Source of the DNA: JBKHBQ01 sp046542305 | Lineage (GTDB): Bacteria > Bacteroidota > Bacteroidia > Bacteroidales > 4484-276 | Length of the DNA: 6,843 nucleotides | Assembly (NCBI GenBank): GCA_046542305.1 | Contig: JBKHBQ010000211.1 | Span: 1 to 6,843 of the forward strand | Reading direction: 5' to 3' | Shown here: positions 1 to 5,643 of the stretch, piece after piece | Position numbering within the stretch: position 1 is the stretch's first letter | How the letters are laid out: each line of letters begins with the position of its first letter | The notes under the pieces: model-generated | The model's input: only the letters and a program-made list of their open reading frames with translations | What the model was told of the DNA's origin: nothing | The model's database searches: none | Program-made: the position numbers and the translations under genes

Positions 1-1136
1 CCGTCGGGCGAGTATGTCCTGCGGCGCAAGCCGCCGGGCAGGCTGCTGAAATCGCTGTTGATAGCATATAGGCCGGTGAGGCTTCCAATGAAAATCCGGT
101 CCCGGTATTTTTGGATATCCAGCACAATGCCGTCGATGCCTGAAGTATAATCCCAGTAAATGAACGGCGAATTGATGTCCCAGGTAGAAATTCCGTTGCT
201 GGTACACATCCACAGGTTAAGGTCGCTGGTGAAATACAGGTAGTAGTGCACGTTGTCCTGTAAGCCATGGCGCCGGTTGAGCATGTTCACCATCTTTCCT
301 TCCATATCTGTAATGATCGTGCCGCCGTAAAGCGTTGAAAAAGCCAGTTGACCGTTTGGAAGCATCAGCGCGTGATACAGGTTGTTGTCGGTGAGGTAGG
401 ATATGGTTTCGGGGGATTCTGTAAATGTCTGCGCCAGTGTACCTGATTCCGGATAAAACCTGAAGATGCCGTCGTTGCGCGTGCAGATCAAAATGCTTCC
501 GTCGGGCTGGGGTATGGCCACACTGATGGTTTTATCCCTGAAAACCTGTCCCCCGTCAACAGGTTTGAAACCCCGGCCGGTGAAAACCGTCAAACCGGTG
601 ACTTTTTGATTTACATAATATTTGCCATGGGCAACAAAAGCACGGTGGTAGCTGTCATCAACCGGATAAGCCTGAAAATTCTCACCATCCATCACAAATA
701 TCCTGTTCGAGGATTGGAAAAATATCCTGCCCTCATGCTCTGCAATGCTCCATATCTCACCGAAATTTTGCAGGCTGTCCGGAAGCAAACCCGTAAGAGA
801 AACTAAATGATAACCCTGCAGGACATCATGACCGATCACACCGAAATCATTCAGCGAACCATAATACACCCGGTTGGATTTGCTTTTAAACAGGCTCCTG
901 ATGGTGCCGCTGTTTCCTGAAACATCCATCCAGAAATTGCCGTCGTAGGCCACCACAGCATAATCGCAGCCAAAAAACATGGTGCCGTTGGTGTCCTGCA
1001 CTGCCGACCAGATGGAGCCGTTCAGCGACATCTTCTCCATCAGGTTGTAGTTGTTGATGATGTATTTGCCGGTCTGGGCATTCAGTGTGCCGGAAAATAT
1101 CGTCATCAGGATCAAAAAAATCGCAGCTCTGATCAT
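1..1136 (-). CDS. Periplasmic beta-propeller sensor protein (two-component regulator propeller family), 5' part only
   Basis: The frame is open without a stop from ATG at 1136 to the left window edge, giving about 378 residues with the C-terminal part missing. Residues 1-20 form a signal peptide (hydrophobic FLILMTIF core, likely cleavage after LNA before QTG), so this part is exported. The mature region is built of propeller-type strands: SIWSAVQDTNGTMFFG at 41-56 followed by AYDG, YYGSLNDFGVIG, and GLQDNVHYYLYF at 291-302 followed by LNLWMCTSNGIS. These match the reg_prop blade pattern (GL.. N.V..I..D..G.LW.GT..GL) of Bacteroidetes ligand-sensing proteins. In that family the propeller is usually followed by a Y_Y_Y domain, a transmembrane helix and an output module (histidine kinase, LuxR-type HTH, SpoIIE phosphatase or cyclase). 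Which one applies here is outside the window. It is divergent from bfr. The ligand and regulon cannot be inferred; a role in carbohydrate sensing is possible but unproven. Confidence 0.85.
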   Translation of the reverse strand, partial: MIRAAIFLILMTIFSGTLNAQTGKYIINNYNLMEKMSLNGSIWSAVQDTNGTMFFGCDYAVVAYDGNFWMDVSGNSGTIRSLFKSKSNRVYYGSLNDFGVIGHDVLQGYHLVSLTGLLPDSLQNFGEIWSIAEHEGRIFFQSSNRIFVMDGENFQAYPVDDSYHRAFVAHGKYYVNQKVTGLTVFTGRGFKPVDGGQVFRDKTISVAIPQPDGSILICTRNDGIFRFYPESGTLAQTFTESPETISYLTDNNLYHALMLPNGQLAFSTLYGGTIITDMEGKMVNMLNRRHGLQDNVHYYLYFTSDLNLWMCTSNGISTWDINSPFIYWDYTSGIDGIVLDIQKYRDRIFIGSLTGLYAINSDFSSLPGGLRRRTYSPD

Positions 1137-1159
1137 TGGATAAATCGTTCTCCCCTCTG

Positions 1160-1167
1160 CAAAAGTA
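1160..1167 (-). promoter_or_regulatory. Candidate -7 promoter box of the sensor gene
   Basis: Read on the minus strand this is TACTTTTG, an exact match to the Bacteroidetes -7 consensus TAnnTTTG. It would place transcription start about 18 nt before the ATG at 1136. The -33 TTG is not well placed: the nearest one (1182-1184) has a spacer of only 14 nt, where about 17-23 is usual. The call rests on the -7 box and its position. Confidence 0.35.
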
Positions 1168-1301
1168 AAAATATGCTTTAACAAAATTTCACATTTACAT
1201 CAAAATAAAAACCTGAACCGTAGATGTATTATTGTGTTTTCGGGCAACTAATGAATCATTTAGAAAGGTTCGGCATAACCTGAAAACTTCACTCACCCGG
1301 A

Positions 1302-1326
1302 TGATGAAATTGCAGCGATTTCATCA
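1302..1326. repeat. Perfect 9-bp inverted repeat with 7-nt centre
   Basis: TGATGAAAT (1302-1310) is followed by TGCAGCG and then its exact reverse complement ATTTCATCA (1318-1326). CCC just outside on the left (1296-1298) and GGGG on the right (1327-1330) could extend it as a bulged stem. No T-run follows in either direction, so it does not look like an intrinsic terminator. It lies in the middle of a divergent promoter region, which suits either a dimeric-regulator operator or a structured RNA element. Nothing seen distinguishes these. Confidence 0.6.
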
Positions 1327-1433
1327 GGGGACATTTGCGTTTTAGGCTGTTTTACGGAGAACAACAGCAATTGTTTACTTCCGTTTCGAACGTGACAAGC
1401 GAATTGACAAACGCTCATGTTTAAAAATTACTG

Positions 1434-1441
1434 TAAATTTG
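1434..1441 (+). promoter_or_regulatory. Candidate -7 promoter box of bfr
   Basis: TAAATTTG matches the Bacteroidetes consensus TAnnTTTG exactly and would start transcription near 1446, giving a leader of about 70 nt. A TTGACA sequence at 1404-1409 is present upstream, but its TTG is 27 nt from the -7 box, longer than usual. The resulting leader would contain both the hairpin at 1463-1478 and the palindrome at 1483-1497. Confidence 0.4.
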
Positions 1442-1462
1442 ACGATGTTTGCTCGTGCTGAG

Positions 1463-1478
1463 TCGGGTGTTTACCCGA
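1463..1478 (+). repeat. Short leader hairpin upstream of bfr
   Basis: TCGGGT (1463-1468) and ACCCGA (1473-1478) are perfect complements around a GTTT loop, giving a compact 6-bp GC-rich hairpin. A few A residues follow rather than T residues, so it is not a terminator on the plus strand. It sits between the proposed transcription start and the Fur-like palindrome. It could shape the mRNA 5' end or be incidental. Confidence 0.4.
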
Positions 1479-1482
1479 AAAA

Positions 1483-1497
1483 TTGTAATCATTACAA
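1483..1497. promoter_or_regulatory. Fur/PerR/Zur-like 7-1-7 operator in the bfr leader
   Basis: TTGTAATCATTACAA is a perfect 15-bp palindrome with 7-bp arms around one central base. The 7-1-7 layout and the TAATnATTA core are those of the Fur family of metalloregulators. It differs by one base per half-site from the Bacillus PerR box (TTATAATnATTATAA) and by one per half-site from the Zur box (TCGTAATnATTACGA). It ends 18 nt before the bfr start codon. Control of an iron-storage gene by a Fur-family protein is biologically coherent. If the promoter at 1434 is right, the site lies about 40 nt downstream of the start point and would act by blocking elongation or initiation from there. The identity of the regulator is inference. 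Confidence 0.55.
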
Positions 1498-1515
1498 ATT
1501 ATAAACCATAGAAAA

Positions 1516-2013
1516 ATGAAAGAAAAAAGTATTGAATTGTTAAACAAGGCTATTGCCGACGAACTGGCTGCAGTGCACCAATACATGTATTTTCACTTCC
1601 ATTGCGACGATCAGGGTTACGATCTGCTGGCAAGCTTGTTCAAGCGCACAGCCATTGCCGAAATGATTCACATCGAAAAACTGGCGGAGCGGGTGTTGTT
1701 CCTGAACGGTGAAGTGGAAATGGAAGCTGCCCATGAGGTAAAGAAAATTCACGATGTAAGGAAAATGCTCGAACTGGCAGCCGATATGGAAACCTCCAGC
1801 ACTGAGGATTATAACAAATGGGCCAACGAATGTTCGGCCAATGCGGATTCGGTGTCGAAAAAATTGTTTGAGGCGCTTGTGGAAGACGAAGAGGGTCATT
1901 TCGATAATTTTGATGTGGAAATTGAAAACCTCAAAAAATTCGGGGATCAATATCTTGCTTTGCAATCTATCGAAAGAAGCAAGAACGTTGGAAGCGCGAA
2001 AGGCGGCGAATAA
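1516..2013 (+). CDS. bfr: Bacterioferritin, heme-type iron-storage protein
   Basis: The 165-residue product is a four-helix ferritin-like protein, matching bacterioferritin in length apart from about ten extra C-terminal residues (SKNVGSAKGGE). In the family, 24 subunits form a cytoplasmic shell that oxidises Fe(II) at a di-iron centre and stores the ferric mineral. All six di-iron ligands align with E. coli Bfr: E16, E49, H52, E92, E125 and H128, seen in DELAAVHQY, AEMIHIEK, DMETSS and EDEEGHFD. M50, in E-M-x-H, occupies the position of the heme-ligating methionine (Met52 in E. coli), so this looks like a true heme-binding bacterioferritin rather than a ferritin (Ftn) or Dps. The ATG at 1516 follows an A-rich stretch (ATAGAAAA) with no Shine-Dalgarno sequence, as is usual in this phylum. 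It is monocistronic: its own terminator follows and the next gene is convergent. A Fur-family-like palindrome lies directly upstream. Confidence 0.93.
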   Translation: MKEKSIELLNKAIADELAAVHQYMYFHFHCDDQGYDLLASLFKRTAIAEMIHIEKLAERVLFLNGEVEMEAAHEVKKIHDVRKMLELAADMETSSTEDYNKWANECSANADSVSKKLFEALVEDEEGHFDNFDVEIENLKKFGDQYLALQSIERSKNVGSAKGGE

Positions 2014-2035
2014 ACGGGTTCACTTAAGATAAGCA

Positions 2036-2068
2036 GGGAGGAGCTGAAGAAGGTTTCCTCCCTTTTTT
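2036..2068 (+). terminator. Rho-independent terminator of bfr
   Basis: GGGAGGA (2036-2042) pairs perfectly with TCCTCCC (2056-2062), with a 13-nt loop, followed immediately by six T residues (2063-2068). It begins 23 nt after the bfr stop codon, in the 84-bp gap between the convergent bfr and GH2 genes. On the minus strand the far side has no T-run, so termination of the GH2 transcript here would be weak. Confidence 0.85.
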
Positions 2069-2097
2069 ATGAATTATACCTGCAAGTGCGGCTTCTG

Positions 2098-4452
2098 TTA
2101 CCGGGTCAGTTGACCGGATTTCAATCCGTCTGCCGATACGCTGATGGTGATTTCGCCGGGCTTGTCGCCGGCGGATAAAAGAATGGCAGCCACCCCCGCC
2201 TCCGCCGCAACGGGATTCCGGCCGATCAGCTCACCGGCACCTTCAATTGTAAATTCCACCTCATTGGTGCCGGTATAAACCGGATTGCCATTTTCATCCA
2301 GGATACGGGCATAAACAAAAACCACATCATGCTGATCCGGGTTAACGGGGATTCCGCTTTCGTCGATTTCGAGCCTGAGCTGTGCCGGCTGACCTGGCGT
2401 TGTCACCTGATGGGTTGCCACGGCCGAATCGCCGATAAAGCCTGTTGCTTCAATTGTGCCGGGCTCGAAGCTGTCAGTTAGGAAAATAAAGGGCGGATAT
2501 TTTAAATGATCGGAAAATTGATTGGTTGTTGGTTGCTGTCTGGAAATCACCTTTCCATTCAGCGAAAGCTCCACTTCGCTGCAATTGCTGAAAACCGTAA
2601 CGTCCAGCGGCGAATGCGGTGTCCAGTAGCTGGCGATGAACACCATGGGACCGGATTGCAGCGGTGCTTTCAATTCTTGCTCCGGCGGCCGCTGGCTTTG
2701 GTAAAAATAGTGCGCAAACTTGGGCAGCCTGAAAATATCGCTGATCCCCGAGGATTCGATGTCGTCGGCATAGCCGCGGTTGTAGTCGAACATCAGCCAG
2801 TTGGCATGGCCGATGGTGCCTTCGCCTTTTCGGTTGGAGTTGGCGGCTTCCTGAAAATTCAGCGCCTGCTGCAGCAGCCTTACCTCGCCGGCGCCCCGGA
2901 GCTGCCGGCTGGTTCGTTCCTCTTCCTTCAGATCCTTAAATGCTTCCTGGTTGAAACCTGCATTCTGGGCATAGTATTCCCAATCGCCGTATTCGGCAAC
3001 AAAGACTTTGCGTTTGCCGTCCCTGTAATGATTCCAATAATCGGGCGGTTTGGCATGTTGGCGTGCCGGAATGAACAGGTCGTAGGCCGGATAGTCGATC
3101 CATCCGGCGTTGATGGCATGGCTGAAAGGCAACTCCTGCCGGAGAATGTCAGCGGTTTGATCCATGTACTCGTCGGTCATGGGCGATTCGTTAAGGGAGA
3201 GCTCCCAGAAAACCACCGAAGGATGGTTGCGGTCGCGCCGGATCAGGTCGCGGCAGTCCTGCAGCGATCGTTGCACGAACAGCGAATCACCGAAAAACTG
3301 CCAGCCGGGAATGCAGTTCATGGTCATCAGTCCCAGCGCATCGCAGGCTTCCATAAAAGCTTCGGCATGCGGATAGTGGGAGAGGCGCACCAAATCGAAG
3401 CCGGCATTTTTTATTTTCACTGCATCCCGCCACTGGGCCTCATCCGACAGGGCATAGCCGATGTACGGGTATTCCTGGTGGCGGTTGGTGCCACGGATAA
3501 ACATTTTTTCACCGTTCAGGAAAAATCCGTCAACCGTCAGTTTCGCTTTGCGGATGCCGGTGGTTTCCGTCAACTCGTCCGTTAGTTTTCCGTCAGCAAA
3601 AAGTTCCACCCGCAGCTGGTAAAGATTGGGCTGCCGCGGCGACCAAAGCTGCGGGTTTTCCACTTCGATTCCTGTCAGAAGTTCGGCCGAGCCGCCCGCA
3701 TCCAGCGTTTCATTTTTGGAATTGAAAACCAATTCCCCGCCCCCGGGCCCGGTAAGGTACAATTTAGCCGAAACGGTTTTTTGCACTGTATCCTCATTTA
3801 CCACATGCAACTGCACGAAACCGGAAGCATTTACGGTATCGATCCTGTCGAAATGTACGAGAATTCCTCCGCTGCCAGGTTTCCCTGCCTGAACCGGGTT
3901 GGTGATGTGCACTCTGTTGGTGGTGATCAGGTACACATTCCGGTAGATGCCGCCGTAATAATTAAAATCGAGCGTCTCCAGCGATTTCCCCGGCGGAACC
4001 TGCGGATTGTCGGTATTGCGGATCTTCACCTTCACCACGTTTTCTTCGTTTGGCTTCAGGAAAGGTGTCGCATCCACAGTAAAAGGCAGGTATCCTCCGG
4101 CGTGGTAAAACTCCTCCATATAATTCACCGAAACCCAGGCTTCCTGCATCACGCCTTCGAAATAAAGGAATACCTTTTTCCCTGCGATATCTCCCACATC
4201 AAAATACTTCTTGTAGGTGGCCATGCCCTGCCACTGATCGTTTACTACCAGGGGTTCGATGTGGGCGGTGTGCGGCAGGTTCACCGTATCCCACGGGGCT
4301 ATTCCGGCGTGCATATCTGTGGTTTTCTTGAACAGCCAGTTGCTGCCGAAGTTTTTGTGGGTACGAACTTTTTCAGTTTCGTCCATCTGGCAGGCAGTAA
4401 AGAAAAATGCCGTAATCAAAAGCAAAAGGCTCAGGTTTCGCAGATTTTGCAT
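2098..4452 (-). CDS. Glycoside hydrolase family 2 lipoprotein, probable beta-galactosidase
   Basis: ATG at 4452 is chosen because it gives a clean lipoprotein signal (hydrophobic LLLLITAFFF, lipobox FTAC, lipidated C21) and lies 4 nt after the GH53 stop. An in-frame ATG at 4512 would add 20 polar residues and bury the signal. The product is 784 residues. Approximate order: N-terminal jelly-roll sugar-binding domain 35-180; Ig-like sandwich to ~300, including NPQLWSPRQPNLYQL; TIM barrel ~305-580; a DUF4982-like segment around FIASYWTPHSPLDV; and a C-terminal Ig-like domain ~685-780. The predicted acid/base is E422 in RDRNHPSVVFWELSLNES and the nucleophile E487 in FVAEYGDWEYY. The usual GH2 NRHE motif reads NRHQ (323-326). 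The family mostly removes terminal beta-galactose, and pairing with a galactanase supports galacto-oligosaccharide as substrate. Related GH2 enzymes can act on other beta-glycosides, so the substrate is inferred. It is probably anchored in the outer membrane. Confidence 0.88.
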   Translation of the reverse strand: MQNLRNLSLLLLITAFFFTACQMDETEKVRTHKNFGSNWLFKKTTDMHAGIAPWDTVNLPHTAHIEPLVVNDQWQGMATYKKYFDVGDIAGKKVFLYFEGVMQEAWVSVNYMEEFYHAGGYLPFTVDATPFLKPNEENVVKVKIRNTDNPQVPPGKSLETLDFNYYGGIYRNVYLITTNRVHITNPVQAGKPGSGGILVHFDRIDTVNASGFVQLHVVNEDTVQKTVSAKLYLTGPGGGELVFNSKNETLDAGGSAELLTGIEVENPQLWSPRQPNLYQLRVELFADGKLTDELTETTGIRKAKLTVDGFFLNGEKMFIRGTNRHQEYPYIGYALSDEAQWRDAVKIKNAGFDLVRLSHYPHAEAFMEACDALGLMTMNCIPGWQFFGDSLFVQRSLQDCRDLIRRDRNHPSVVFWELSLNESPMTDEYMDQTADILRQELPFSHAINAGWIDYPAYDLFIPARQHAKPPDYWNHYRDGKRKVFVAEYGDWEYYAQNAGFNQEAFKDLKEEERTSRQLRGAGEVRLLQQALNFQEAANSNRKGEGTIGHANWLMFDYNRGYADDIESSGISDIFRLPKFAHYFYQSQRPPEQELKAPLQSGPMVFIASYWTPHSPLDVTVFSNCSEVELSLNGKVISRQQPTTNQFSDHLKYPPFIFLTDSFEPGTIEATGFIGDSAVATHQVTTPGQPAQLRLEIDESGIPVNPDQHDVVFVYARILDENGNPVYTGTNEVEFTIEGAGELIGRNPVAAEAGVAAILLSAGDKPGEITISVSADGLKSGQLTR

Positions 4453-4456
4453 AGGT

Positions 4457-5575
4457 TTAGTTTTTGGTAAAGAAATCGAATGCCGGCAAGGCTTCATTTT
4501 GATTGAAGGCATCGAAAAAGATCGCGTTTTCCCAGTGCGATCCCTGCCCCCACGGCGTGCTGCACGATGTGGAGATCCACGCCGGTTCCCAGTAGATCAG
4601 GCCTTCGCCGCCACCTTCGATGATGTTTTTCCGAAGCTCCAGCAGGTAATCGAGCTGACCCTGCGGTGAGGCGGGAAAGCCCGCTACCAGTGCATCTTCG
4701 CCCAGAATATTGCCGGCCGGATCGGCATTGCGGAGCGTGTATGGGTAGGCGGTTTCTACGATCATGATTCGCTTTTCGAAAAGCGTGATCAGCGAATCCA
4801 GCGCGGAGGCAATCTGGTTTAGCGGATAGGAGGACCATTTGGGATAATACGACAGACCGATCCATTCGAAATGACCGATGCCGTTGGCGAAAGCCTGTTC
4901 AAACCACCAGAAGGCATTTTCGGGCTGCGCGATGTGTATCATCTTTTCGATGCGTGTGCCGTGGTTGGCATTGAAGTCGTCTACTGCGGCAAGGCCCTTG
5001 TTCAGCAGATAGATATTTCGCTGCCAGTTGATGCTGTCGGTGATCATCTGATCCTCCGGCTGCATGATCTCGATGTTCACTTCATTGCCGATCTGCACCA
5101 TTTTCGCATCAAGTCCTTCATTGTGCAGTTTCAGCAGCGTATGCCAGGTATAATTGTACAGCGAATCGCCCAGGATTTCCAGCGACGCAATGTCCGCCCA
5201 CGCCGCCGGGATCACCTGGTGCTGCGGGTCGGCCCAGGTATCCGAATAATGGAAATCGAGCAGCACGGCCATGCCTTCGGCTTTGGAGCGGCGGATGGTT
5301 TCCTTCACATCCTCAAAATCCGAATATCCGCTCCAGTCGGGCGAATGCCAAAGCCGCACACGCACCAGTTCGCAGCCCTTCTCAGCAAAAAGAACATACG
5401 GATCAACAGGCTCGCCATGGTGCCGGTACATACCGCCGCAGTCGAGCATTTCATTTACATACGAAAGGTCGGCGCCCAGCCATATCTCATCGTTGCCGTC
5501 AGGCGATTCGTTGGTTTGGTTGCAGGAGGCGACTGTCAAAATCAGAAAAGGCAGAAAAACCCACAAGTATTTCAT
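4457..5575 (-). CDS. GH53 endo-beta-1,4-galactanase lipoprotein
   Basis: The product (372 residues from ATG at 5575) is an arabinogalactan endo-beta-1,4-galactosidase of family GH53, which cuts internal beta-1,4-galactosyl bonds of type I (arabino)galactan, a pectin side chain. ATG at 5575 gives MKYLWVFLPFLILTVASC, a lipoprotein signal with lipobox VASC and lipidated C18. The longer in-frame start at 5653 would overlap the preceding gene and bury this signal. A single TIM barrel fills the rest. Family landmarks are LVRVRLWHSP, LLDFHYSDTWADP, the acid/base E165 in QIGNEVN, GLSYYPKW, the nucleophile E274 in MIVETAYP, GLIYWEPAWI, and the terminal WENAIFFD with NEALPAFDFF. Length and motifs are those of an intact enzyme. 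It forms a tight pair with the GH2 gene, an arrangement also known from the Bacteroides thetaiotaomicron galactan locus, though no susC/susD-like genes are visible here. Location is probably the cell surface or periplasmic face of the outer membrane. Confidence 0.93.
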   Translation of the reverse strand: MKYLWVFLPFLILTVASCNQTNESPDGNDEIWLGADLSYVNEMLDCGGMYRHHGEPVDPYVLFAEKGCELVRVRLWHSPDWSGYSDFEDVKETIRRSKAEGMAVLLDFHYSDTWADPQHQVIPAAWADIASLEILGDSLYNYTWHTLLKLHNEGLDAKMVQIGNEVNIEIMQPEDQMITDSINWQRNIYLLNKGLAAVDDFNANHGTRIEKMIHIAQPENAFWWFEQAFANGIGHFEWIGLSYYPKWSSYPLNQIASALDSLITLFEKRIMIVETAYPYTLRNADPAGNILGEDALVAGFPASPQGQLDYLLELRKNIIEGGGEGLIYWEPAWISTSCSTPWGQGSHWENAIFFDAFNQNEALPAFDFFTKN

Positions 5576-5643
5576 ATTGTAATCATTTGGAATGAAGGTG
5601 TAAAAATAGGGGTTTTTGGGAATATCTTTAGATGGAGAAATGC
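5576..5643 (-). promoter_or_regulatory. Gap upstream of GH53 with weak regulatory signals
   Basis: This 68-bp gap separates the ceramidase-like gene from GH53 on the same strand. Read on the minus strand it contains TATTTTTA (5608-5601), one mismatch from TAnnTTTG and 25 nt before the ATG, but no -33 TTG at a suitable distance. The plus strand at 5577-5591 shares TTGTAATCATT with the palindrome in the bfr leader, but the right arm is degenerate (12 of 15 positions agree). No convincing terminator is present, so read-through from the ceramidase-like gene is possible. A separate promoter for the galactan genes cannot be established. Confidence 0.2.

Larger units (their letters stand above)
1137..1515. 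other. Divergent intergenic region between sensor gene and bfr
   Basis: This 379-bp stretch is AT-rich compared with the flanking genes and contains no convincing ORF. It must carry the promoters of both divergent genes. Visible elements are a TACTTTTG box facing left, a TAAATTTG box facing right, a perfect inverted repeat at 1302-1326, a short leader hairpin and a 15-bp palindrome, each listed separately. A looser, imperfect inverted repeat (ACGGA/TCCGT with AACAA/TTGTT inside) lies near 1355-1385 and is not called. Confidence 0.8.

Noticed and set aside
606..806. 66-codon plus-strand ORF
   Set aside because: Antisense to the propeller sensor frame, which is open from 1136 to the window edge with clear family motifs.
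1355..1385. Imperfect inverted repeat ACGGA...TCCGT
   Set aside because: The stem is interrupted by unequal internal loops and has no T-run; too weak to call.
1500..1505. TATAAA as a -10 box for bfr
   Set aside because: It would start transcription only a few bases before the ATG, and it does not match the TAnnTTTG type expected in this phylum.
1540..1965. 141-codon minus-strand ORF
   Set aside because: Antisense to bfr, in which every metal ligand is conserved in the sense frame.
2506..3585. 359-codon plus-strand ORF
   Set aside because: It lies wholly antisense to the GH2 gene, whose frame carries a signal peptide, catalytic motifs and full domain structure. The antisense translation has no recognisable domain.
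3781..4470. 229-codon plus-strand ORF
   Set aside because: Antisense to the GH2 N-terminal domains; composition is that of a complement-strand shadow and no family is recognised.
4453..4512. 20-residue N-terminal extension of GH2
   Set aside because: It would overlap GH53 and place polar residues before a textbook lipoprotein signal peptide; the internal ATG at 4452 is the better start.
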